Shown one piece after another: positions 17,462-22,545 of a stretch of 22,545 nucleotides of DNA. Under the pieces are notes generated by a model that did no database searches, was not told the DNA's origin, and saw only the letters and a program-made list of their open reading frames with translations. Origin of the DNA: Bacillus pseudomycoides DSM 12442 (GTDB taxonomy: Bacteria > Bacillota > Bacilli > Bacillales > Bacillaceae_G); the NCBI RefSeq assembly GCF_000161455.1, contig NZ_CM000745.1, positions 2,091,328 through 2,113,872 on the forward strand. Direction: 5' to 3'. Each line of letters starts with the position of its first letter. The stretch's first letter is position 1. Both the position numbers and the translations under genes were made by a program.

Positions 17462-18615
17462 CCTCGTTCACCTTCCCGTTCCTGCACTGTTTGTAATACG
17501 TCTAAGAAAAGACGTTCTTTCTCTTCTGATAAATCTGAGCCCTTCATTTCTCTATAAAAAGCTTTCAAAAGGGATAGATCATCTGTTTTATGTCTAGAAA
17601 CAGTAACTTCATTGGTTTCTGTAAATTCTCGTCTTTGCATAGAACGTTCAACATGCATAGCATTTGGATATACAGAACGAATTTTTTCCATTGGCTGCAG
17701 TACAGGATTTTCATCTAATAACTTTACGAAGACATAATCTTCACTTGTTGGATACTTTAATAAATCATCTATTTTCGCTTCTACTGTTCGCATTTGGCGA
17801 CGAGGTGTAAATAAACGCTTTTCTATTTCCACTTGACCTGTTTCGTCTAATTCCACAATATAATACCCTTTTTTATGCCGCTCTTCAGAAATAGAATACG
17901 CAAGTGGTGAACCAGAATAACGAATCGTTTCATTACGTACAAAGTGCGCTTGGTGCAAATGCCCAAGTGCTGTGTAATGAAACTTATCAAAATAATGACT
18001 ATTTACGTATTCAGCACCGCCGATGGAAAGCGGACGCTCTGCATCACTCGTATTTTCTTCTGCTTCACCTGAAGAAGTGACAAATGCATGGCCTACAAAT
18101 ACGTGTCTTGCTTCTTGATTCATCGTTTCTGAAAGTTCATTCATGAAAATACGCATCGCATCATCATGCGACCGAATATCTTCATTTTTCATCACATGTC
18201 TTACAATACTTGGATCTACATATGGGATTAAATGGAAATGAACTTCCCCATACTTATCATGTAAAACAACTGGTTCATACGGAAATTGAAATTGGCCAAC
18301 AATATGTAACCCTTGTTTTTTCATTAAACTGCTGCCAAAATGAATACGGTCTGGACTATCATGATTCCCTGCTACTGCAATTACTGGCGTTTGTAAATCA
18401 ATCACTATCTTTTTTAATACATCATTTAGTAAATCTACTGCTTCTGTTGGAGGAATCGCTCGGTCATACAAATCACCTGCAATAATTACGGCATCTGGTT
18501 TTTCTTCTTCCACAGCTTGAACGAACTGATCTAATACAATTCGTTGATCTTCGGTCATATACACACCGTGAACAAGTTTTCCTAAATGCCAATCCGCTGT
18601 ATGAAAAAACTTCAT
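17458..18615 (-). CDS. sbcD: Exonuclease SbcCD subunit D (Mre11-like nuclease)
   Basis: This is a 385-residue metallophosphoesterase, the nuclease subunit of SbcCD. Metal-binding motifs are seen in order: DWHLGK (Asp8, His10), GDLYDR (Asp48), GNHDSPDR (Asn84, His85), VGHAF (His176) and LGHLHQ (His219, His221). The C-terminal third is the capping and SbcC-binding region, which is less conserved. ATG 18615 has a strong purine-rich ribosome binding site, AAGGAAGG. It begins 21 nt after the small DUF2584-like gene and overlaps sbcC by 4 nt, so the three are likely one transcript. Confidence 0.97.
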   Translation of the reverse strand: MKFFHTADWHLGKLVHGVYMTEDQRIVLDQFVQAVEEEKPDAVIIAGDLYDRAIPPTEAVDLLNDVLKKIVIDLQTPVIAVAGNHDSPDRIHFGSSLMKKQGLHIVGQFQFPYEPVVLHDKYGEVHFHLIPYVDPSIVRHVMKNEDIRSHDDAMRIFMNELSETMNQEARHVFVGHAFVTSSGEAEENTSDAERPLSIGGAEYVNSHYFDKFHYTALGHLHQAHFVRNETIRYSGSPLAYSISEERHKKGYYIVELDETGQVEIEKRLFTPRRQMRTVEAKIDDLLKYPTSEDYVFVKLLDENPVLQPMEKIRSVYPNAMHVERSMQRREFTETNEVTVSRHKTDDLSLLKAFYREMKGSDLSEEKERLFLDVLQTVQEREGERG

Positions 18616-18636
18616 CTTTTCCTTCCTTTCTCTCTT

Positions 18637-18876
18637 TTAATTTACTGATTGTAATGAAACCAGTTGGTAGTTAAGTGTTGTCTTCCCATCTTCCCACTCT
18701 AACTTTTGAACGATTGCACTACCGATTCTTTCTTGATCAGATTTATATAAAGGTAACATTTCATCCACAGCAAATAAATGATAACCGTCTAATATTAATT
18801 GAAATATATTTTCTTCTATATGTAATCTCATTTCTTTTTCATTTGAAATAATCTTTGTATGCATCTCAAATTTCAT
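18637..18876 (-). CDS. Small conserved protein, DUF2584-like
   Basis: This is a 79-residue soluble protein with no signal peptide or membrane segment. Its pattern (IEENIFQLILDGYHLF, then IGSAIVQKLEWEDGKTTLNY and QLVSLQS near the C-terminus) resembles the DUF2584 family of Bacillus as I remember it; I did not search. No function is known to me. It alternates charged and hydrophobic residues consistent with a small beta-rich fold. ATG 18876 has AAAGGGG about 10 nt upstream; an internal Met5 is less well placed. It is the first gene of the transcript with sbcD and sbcC, which hints at, but does not prove, a link to DNA metabolism. Confidence 0.85.
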   Translation of the reverse strand: MKFEMHTKIISNEKEMRLHIEENIFQLILDGYHLFAVDEMLPLYKSDQERIGSAIVQKLEWEDGKTTLNYQLVSLQSVN

Positions 18877-18902
18877 ATAAATACAACCCCTTTTCCAGTT
18901 CT

Positions 18903-18921
18903 CTATACTTTAATAGTATAG
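18903..18921. promoter_or_regulatory. Palindrome over the -10 of the sbcDC operon promoter
   Basis: CTATACT (18903-18909), 5 nt, AGTATAG (18915-18921) is a perfect 7-bp inverted repeat covering the predicted -10 and start site. It does not resemble the Gram-positive LexA box (GAAC-N4-GTTC). It could be an operator for an unknown regulator, a leader hairpin or chance. Confidence 0.45.
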
Positions 18922-18941
18922 CGGCTATTCACGATTGACAA
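18913..18941 (-). promoter_or_regulatory. Putative sigma-A promoter of the DUF2584-sbcD-sbcC operon
   Basis: Minus strand: -35 TTGTCA (18936-18941), 17-nt spacer, -10 TACTAT (18913-18918). An alternative -10, TATACT, would give a 15-nt spacer. The element lies 37-65 nt before the first ATG. Confidence 0.6.
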
Positions 18942-19329
18942 GTGAATACATGATGAAGAATTCACTTTCACTTTCACATTCATTTTATTTTTTTATGCTA
19001 TAAGTATTTTTTAAATTATAATACGGTATGTGAAATTAACAATGTTTCATGTGGATTTGAAATTAAGTCACGATGTTTAAAATAGAATCGCTGATGTCGC
19101 GTGACCGTTTGGAAAAGAAGAATGAGCTGAATGTTCTACAAGTTGAATGATTTTATATGATACAAAAAACAGTCCCAATAAAAATATGATTCAATAAGTT
19201 TATTAATATCCTAAAGTCAAAGCAATAATAGCTTAAAAAACAAGTATACAGAAAGCAATTTTAGAAAAGCAGGTAAACAGTAATATGAATTCACATCTTC
19301 AAATTCCGGTATAAATTGTTTAATTTCAT
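18942..19329. other. Intergenic region with a short unassigned ORF
   Basis: About 390 bases between the sbcDC promoter and the terminator of the next minus-strand gene. It holds an open frame of 25 codons on the plus strand (19073-19150) with a locally higher GC content and charged residues (SRDRLEKKNEL) but no ribosome binding site; it may be a remnant of a lost gene or chance. I see nothing else in it. Confidence 0.6.
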
Positions 19330-19365
19330 AAAAATAAAGATGCCTTTTCAGGCATCTTTATTTTT
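19330..19365. terminator. Strong bidirectional terminator hairpin
   Basis: AAAAATAAAGATGCC (19330-19344), a 6-nt loop and GGCATCTTTATTTTT (19351-19365) pair perfectly over 15 bp, and both strands end in a T-run. It ends the small membrane-protein gene, whose TAA (19358-19360) lies inside the stem. Confidence 0.93.
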
Positions 19366-19615
19366 GCAAATACTCTTTCATTATATAGTACAATACAGTT
19401 ATTAAAACAATTGCTATAAAAAATGAGAATGATGCCACGATATATCCATCTTTATTTAACACATAACATAGTGAGATAGATAATATAAAAACCGGAAATA
19501 CGAGACGTACTTTATCTTTAATTTCTTCTGTCGTATCTGTACGATGAAAATACTGTGTAATTCCTACCATGAGAGAAGACAAAATAATAACCGATAATAG
19601 CAAAGGCCCTGGCAT
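19358..19615 (-). CDS. Small predicted membrane protein of unknown function
   Basis: This is an 85-residue protein (MPGPLLLSV...) with three probable membrane segments at about 3-23, 37-53 and 57-77, a charged loop TDTTEEIKDK after the first, and a Lys/Glu-containing C-terminus. I do not recognise a family. I chose ATG 19615 because AAAGGGGAG stands 7 nt upstream. A longer frame from ATG 19651 is possible, but that ATG lies at a TATAAT (19641-19646) that looks like the -10 of its own promoter and has no ribosome binding site. It appears monocistronic; the stop codon is inside the terminator stem, so the gene is very compact. Confidence 0.75.
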   Translation of the reverse strand: MPGPLLLSVIILSSLMVGITQYFHRTDTTEEIKDKVRLVFPVFILSISLCYVLNKDGYIVASFSFFIAIVLITVLYYIMKEYLQK

Positions 19616-19640
19616 TCCGATCTCCCCTTTCTCTACTCCT

Positions 19641-19646
19641 ATTATA
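19641..19646 (-). promoter_or_regulatory. Putative -10 element of the small membrane-protein gene
   Basis: A perfect TATAAT on the minus strand lies 26 nt before the chosen ATG. No good -35 stands 17 nt upstream (TTTTAA only), so this is a weak promoter call; it helps to reject the longer start. Confidence 0.45.
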
Positions 19647-19651
19647 TACAA

Positions 19652-19904
19652 ACTCTCACTTCGTTAAAAGCAAGACAATTCAGTAAATAAAACAAAGTGA
19701 AGTTGCTATCCATATTGAATTCATTCCAATTACTCATTTTCTTTCAAATTAAATATGGTATATAGTATTCCCTTCATTTTCAAGTTACAAACAATACCCC
19801 TACATTTTAAATGACTGATGTTGTAATATTCATTTTCATATGTTGAAATCCTGCAAATATAACTCGTCAAAATATGCACCATTCTAAAAAGTATCTAGTC
19901 CGAC
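19652..19904. other. Intergenic stretch without recognised content
   Basis: I see no gene, repeat or clear promoter here. The regulatory elements of the next plus-strand gene start at 19905, so the whole gene-free stretch from 19616 to 20073 holds these elements in its right half only. Confidence 0.6.
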
Positions 19905-19937
19905 GTCTAAATGTCCATTTGTTTAGACAGTTAGACA
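19905..19937. promoter_or_regulatory. Inverted and direct repeat, candidate enhancer-binding-protein site
   Basis: GTCTAAA (19905-19911) and TTTAGAC (19922-19928) form a perfect 7-bp inverted repeat with a 10-nt spacer. The core TTAGACA recurs at 19923-19929 and 19931-19937. The group is centred about 70-100 bp upstream of the predicted sigma-54 start, where upstream activator sites usually lie. The identity of the binding protein is unknown; a BkdR-like activator is a guess. Confidence 0.55.
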
Positions 19938-19977
19938 CTTTATTACTGGCATTTCTTCTTAATTAAGGACATTAAAA

Positions 19978-19994
19978 CTGGCACGCTACTTGCA
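19978..19994 (+). promoter_or_regulatory. Sigma-54 (SigL) -24/-12 promoter
   Basis: CTGGCACG-CTAC-TTGCA matches the consensus YTGGCACGNNNNTTGCW at every defined position. The invariant GG (19980-19981) and GC (19992-19993) are 10 nt apart, as required. The predicted start is near 20005, 69 nt before the ATG of the downstream gene. No convincing sigma-A promoter is visible in front of this gene. Confidence 0.88.
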
Positions 19995-20073
19995 ATATCA
20001 AATAAATTATAAAGGACATTTTAGCTTGTATCGAGAAATAAGAATGAGAAGATATATAAGAGGAGGATTCAAA

Positions 20074-21126
20074 ATGACTGAAAATGTTTTATTTTCCATT
20101 CACGAAAATGGCGTCGCGTCAATCACTTTAAATCGCCCAAAAGCACTTAACTCTTTATCTTATGATATGTTACATCCGATTGGTCAGAAACTAAAAGAAT
20201 GGGAAAAAGATGATCGTATTGCCGTAGTAATCTTGAAAGGTGCTGGCACGAAAGGATTTTGCGCTGGCGGTGATATAAAAACATTATACGAAGCACGTTC
20301 AAATGAAGTTGCATTACAGCATGCTGAACATTTTTTTGAAGAAGAATACGAAATAGATACTTATATATATCATTATCCAAAACCAATTATTGCTTGTTTA
20401 GATGGAATTGTAATGGGTGGTGGCGTCGGTCTTACGAATGGGGCAAAATATAGAATTGTAACAGATCGTACAAAATGGGCCATGCCTGAGATGAACATTG
20501 GTTTTTTCCCAGACGTTGGAGCTGCTTATTTCTTAAACAAGGCTCCTGGGCAGACTGGTCGGTATGTTGCGTTAACAGCATCTGTTTTAAAAGCTGCTGA
20601 TGTATTATATATAAAAGCTGCTGATCATTATATGCCATCGGAAACTTTACCTACTTTCCTAGATGCAATCGAAAAGGTAAATTGGCATGATCAAAATATA
20701 CATATCACTTTAAAAGAACTCATTAATAAATATGAAACAGCTCCTAGTGTAGAAAGTGAACTTGTTTCCTTATTAGAAGAAATTGATCAACATTTTTCAT
20801 TCCATACAGTTGAAGATATCATCCATTCATTAGATAATGCTGACGGATCCTTCGCTTCAAAAACGAAAGAAACATTACTATCAAAATCTCCGTTCTCATT
20901 AAAAGTAACATTAAAACAACTTATTGACGGAAAGGAAAAATCGATAGAAGAATGCTTTGCAACAGATCTCGTGCTCGCTAAAAATTTCATGAGGCACGAA
21001 GATTTCTTTGAAGGAGTACGTTCAGTCGTTGTCGACAAAGATCAAAATCCAAAGTATAAATATAAACAATTAAGTGATGTTTCAGATGAAGATGTCAATC
21101 GCTTCTTCAATCTGCTTAATGCCTAA
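20074..21126 (+). CDS. 3-hydroxyisobutyryl-CoA hydrolase / enoyl-CoA hydratase family protein
   Basis: This is a 350-residue crotonase-fold enzyme of the long ECH_2 type. It carries the CoA/oxyanion loop GFCAGGDIKT (61-70), MGGGVGL (114-120), and AMPEMNIGFFPDVGAAYFL (136-154), where Glu139 and Asp147 stand at positions conserved in 3-hydroxyisobutyryl-CoA hydrolases; the length also fits that subfamily rather than a 260-residue hydratase. The likely reaction is hydrolysis of 3-hydroxyisobutyryl-CoA in valine breakdown. ATG 20074 has a perfect AGGAGG 7 nt upstream; the frame remains open further upstream to 19990, but that lies before the predicted sigma-54 start. It appears monocistronic, with its own terminator. 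Another acyl-CoA substrate is possible. Confidence 0.9.
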   Translation: MTENVLFSIHENGVASITLNRPKALNSLSYDMLHPIGQKLKEWEKDDRIAVVILKGAGTKGFCAGGDIKTLYEARSNEVALQHAEHFFEEEYEIDTYIYHYPKPIIACLDGIVMGGGVGLTNGAKYRIVTDRTKWAMPEMNIGFFPDVGAAYFLNKAPGQTGRYVALTASVLKAADVLYIKAADHYMPSETLPTFLDAIEKVNWHDQNIHITLKELINKYETAPSVESELVSLLEEIDQHFSFHTVEDIIHSLDNADGSFASKTKETLLSKSPFSLKVTLKQLIDGKEKSIEECFATDLVLAKNFMRHEDFFEGVRSVVVDKDQNPKYKYKQLSDVSDEDVNRFFNLLNA

Positions 21127-21128
21127 TC

Positions 21129-21176
21129 AAAAAGCTAGATGAAAGCAACCTATTTGCTGCTTCATCTAGCTTTTTT
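21129..21176. terminator. Rho-independent terminator, probably bidirectional
   Basis: AAAAAGCTAGATGAA (21129-21143) pairs with TTCATCTAGCTTTTT (21161-21175), with further pairing AGCAA/TTGCT in the loop, and a T-run on the plus strand. It ends the hydrolase-like gene 3 nt after its stop and may also serve the convergent XRE-cupin gene, which ends at 21210. Confidence 0.92.
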
Positions 21177-21209
21177 CTTTCTAGACATATGTATTATGTA
21201 TCTTCATTA

Positions 21210-21755
21210 TCAGAACGATGGAGGCGTTACAGCGAATAAAATAACGGCATCTTGATCAAATAGATTCTCCCATTTATGTTTCATGTAAGAAGGGATTTTC
21301 ACACTATCCCCGGGGTATAAAGTGTATATATCTTGCTGTAAATACAAGATAATCTGTCCTTCTAAAACATGAGCAATTTCCTCTCCTTTATGCTCTAAAA
21401 GTTTTTCGGAGGAAACAGAATTAGGTGGCAAAGTCATTAAAGATACTGCCAAAGCACCCGTTAAATCTGGTGATAATAATTCATAGGATAAATTTCCTAC
21501 GATCATTTTTTTACGTGCATTCGCTCTTATAACTAGATCATCCGTGTTCGTATCTTCAATGAGAAAACTAAAAGTTGGAACTTCTAAAGCCTTGGCTAGC
21601 AATTTCAATGTTTGAATCGAAGGATTAGCTAATCCTCGTTCAATTTGACTTAACATAGAAGGTGTTATTTCTGCCATTTTAGCTAACTCTCGCATACTCA
21701 GCTCCTTATATTCCCGAAGCTCTTTCACCTTTTTTCCGATATTTATATTTTCCAT
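21210..21755 (-). CDS. XRE-family transcriptional regulator with C-terminal cupin domain
   Basis: This is a 181-residue two-domain regulator. Residues about 6-62 form an XRE/Cro helix-turn-helix (MRELAKMAEITPSMLSQIER, then ANPSIQTLKLLAKAL). Residues about 105-178 form a small cupin barrel (LPPNSVSSEKLLEHKGEEIA, then VLEGQIILY and LYPGDSVKIPSYMKHKWEN), with His122, Glu125/126 and His129 near the usual metal/ligand site. Such proteins sense a small metabolite, often an amino acid or amine derivative, and control a neighbouring transporter or catabolic gene. It is divergent from the LysE exporter gene and most likely controls it and itself. ATG 21755 has AAGGAG 8 nt upstream. Confidence 0.93.
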   Translation of the reverse strand: MENINIGKKVKELREYKELSMRELAKMAEITPSMLSQIERGLANPSIQTLKLLAKALEVPTFSFLIEDTNTDDLVIRANARKKMIVGNLSYELLSPDLTGALAVSLMTLPPNSVSSEKLLEHKGEEIAHVLEGQIILYLQQDIYTLYPGDSVKIPSYMKHKWENLFDQDAVILFAVTPPSF

Positions 21756-21788
21756 ACCTCATGCTCCTTCAAACAATATGATAGATAT

Positions 21789-21817
21789 ATTTTAACATAC
21801 TTAAATTTTATTTATCA
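21789..21817 (-). promoter_or_regulatory. Putative promoter of the XRE-cupin gene
   Basis: Minus strand: extended -10 TG-T-TAAAAT (hexamer 21789-21794, TG at 21796-21797) with a weak -35 TGATAA (21812-21817) at 17 nt. It lies within one arm of the larger inverted repeat. Confidence 0.5.
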
Positions 21818-21838
21818 TATCACTTAAATTGTGTTAAA
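21791..21838. promoter_or_regulatory. Imperfect inverted repeat between divergent genes, candidate operator
   Basis: TTTAACATACTTAAATT (21791-21807) and the reverse complement of 21822-21838 agree at 13 of 17 positions; the outer seven (TTTAACA/TGTTAAA) are perfect. Each arm contains the extended -10 of one of the two divergent promoters, which may explain part of the symmetry. A regulator bound here would affect both genes; the XRE-cupin protein is the natural candidate. Confidence 0.45.
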
Positions 21839-21840
21839 CT
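21812..21840 (+). promoter_or_regulatory. Putative promoter of the LysE exporter gene
   Basis: Plus strand: -35 TTATCA (21812-21817), 17-nt spacer ending in TGT, -10 TAAACT (21835-21840). The hexamer at 21812-21817 would serve as -35 for both divergent promoters, so the two probably compete. Confidence 0.45.
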
Positions 21841-21889
21841 ATTTTTAATTAAATTTTCTGAAAAACAAGCACAGAAAGGTGGAGTGATT

Positions 21890-22519
21890 GTGGAGAACTA
21901 TCTTCTTTTTATTATCATGTCTATTTGTCTTATTATTTTACCCGGGCCTGATACTGCAATGGCTACAAAAAACACTCTTACTTCAGGAAAAATAGGAGGT
22001 GTAAAAACGGTTTTCGGCACATGTATCGCCCTTTTAATTCATACTTTAGCTGCTGTAATTGGGCTTTCCGCTATCATTGTTAAATCTGCTCTCTTATTTT
22101 CTATTTTTAAATATGTTGGTGCCATTTATCTAGTCTATTTAGGAATAAAAGCACTTTTATCTTTAAAAAGCAAAAACAGCATAGATACAAATGAGTTACC
22201 TATGAAACGTGCAGATGAAAACAGCTCTTGTTTTCGCCAAGGGTTTCTTACTAATCTTTTAAATCCTAAAGTCGCTGTATTCTTTTTGACCTTTTTACCA
22301 CAATTTTTAAATCCTAACCATAATACATTCATTCAATTTCTAACCATGGGTCTTACCTATCTCGTTTTAACCGTGATATGGTTTGCCTTTTATATCTTCT
22401 TAATTGATAAAATCAGTGTTTTCATGAAAAAACCAGCTACTCAAATATACATCCAAGGACTTACTGGTATTGTATTAATTGGATTTGGTATCAAATTAGC
22501 TTTTGAAAAGAATAGTTAA
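21890..22519 (+). CDS. LysE/RhtB-family amino-acid exporter
   Basis: This is a 209-residue membrane protein of the LysE superfamily, which exports amino acids or related small solutes. It has the family signature LPGPDTAMATKNTL near residues 16-29, GIKALL at the end of the third membrane segment, a hydrophilic middle loop (about 70-100), and RQGFLTNLLNPKVAVFFLTFLPQF, the conserved start of the second half; five to six membrane segments are likely. Two GTG codons could start it: 21884 and 21890. I prefer 21890 (MENYLLFII) because GGTGG then stands 7 nt upstream and the result matches the usual family N-terminus. It is divergent from an XRE-cupin regulator, a common pairing. The substrate cannot be told from sequence. 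Confidence 0.9.
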   Translation: MENYLLFIIMSICLIILPGPDTAMATKNTLTSGKIGGVKTVFGTCIALLIHTLAAVIGLSAIIVKSALLFSIFKYVGAIYLVYLGIKALLSLKSKNSIDTNELPMKRADENSSCFRQGFLTNLLNPKVAVFFLTFLPQFLNPNHNTFIQFLTMGLTYLVLTVIWFAFYIFLIDKISVFMKKPATQIYIQGLTGIVLIGFGIKLAFEKNS

Positions 22520-22545
22520 TGATGAAAAGTACCCCCCTCTCTAAT

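Noticed and set aside
19616..19651. 12-residue N-terminal extension of the small membrane protein
   Set aside because: ATG 19651 has no ribosome binding site and overlaps a TATAAT that looks like the gene's own -10; ATG 19615 has AAAGGGGAG at good distance.
19946..19962. Second sigma-54-like sequence (CTGGCAT) upstream of the accepted one
   Set aside because: There is no GC at the required 10-nt distance after the GG, so the -12 element is missing.
19990..20073. N-terminal extension of the hydrolase-like gene to ATG 19990
   Set aside because: The family starts at the MTENVLFS region, a perfect AGGAGG precedes ATG 20074, and the predicted sigma-54 transcription start lies at about 20005, after the upstream ATG.
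1..22545. CRISPR arrays, tRNA or rRNA genes, insertion sequences, integrase or phage genes, attachment sites
   Set aside because: No regularly spaced repeats, cloverleaf-like segments, transposase motifs or terminal inverted repeats with target duplications were seen; the region reads as ordinary chromosomal core and siderophore DNA.

Overview
The window looks like a chromosomal segment of a low-GC Gram-positive bacterium, most likely of the Bacillus cereus group. The basis is the AT-rich intergenic DNA, the GGGG/GGAGG-type Shine-Dalgarno sites, the DhbACEBF proteins that closely resemble those of Bacillus subtilis, and the SbcD-SbcC pair. This assignment is from memory of the families; no search was run.

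Region 1 (about 1-13950, all minus strand) is a complete bacillibactin (catecholate siderophore) operon read from right to left: dhbA, dhbC, dhbE, dhbB, dhbF, an mbtH-like gene and a DHA2-type MFS exporter. DhbC, DhbB and DhbA turn chorismate into 2,3-dihydroxybenzoate (DHB). DhbE adenylates DHB and loads it on the aryl carrier domain of DhbB. DhbF (C-A-T-C-A-T-TE) adds Gly and Thr and trimerises and cyclises the product; its binding-pocket residues can be read directly as Gly and Thr codes. The MbtH-like protein should assist the DhbF adenylation domains, and the MFS protein is a candidate exporter. Genes are packed with overlaps or short gaps. The control region (13630-14290) has two good sigma-A promoters in tandem, each followed by a Fur box, a third weaker Fur-like site, and a hairpin in the 5' leader. 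A possible downstream gene starts at 69 on the minus strand and runs off the window.

Region 2 (14294-18941, minus strand) is an operon of a small DUF2584-like gene, sbcD and sbcC, ending in a strong terminator that separates it from the dhb promoters. SbcCD is the Mre11/Rad50-type nuclease complex.

Region 3 (18942-20073) is mostly non-coding, with one small predicted membrane protein gene (minus strand) whose stop codon lies inside its own terminator hairpin, and a short unassigned 25-codon ORF.

Region 4 (19905-21177, plus strand) is a monocistronic 3-hydroxyisobutyryl-CoA hydrolase/enoyl-CoA hydratase-like gene preceded by a near-perfect sigma-54 (-24/-12) promoter and an upstream inverted repeat that may bind an enhancer-binding protein. 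This is the most informative regulatory find.

Region 5 (21210-22519) is a divergent pair: an XRE-cupin regulator (minus) and a LysE-family exporter (plus) with overlapping, near-symmetrical promoters. I see no mobile elements, CRISPR arrays, tRNA or rRNA, and no clear evidence of a wholly undescribed system; the novelty is in the regulatory sequences.
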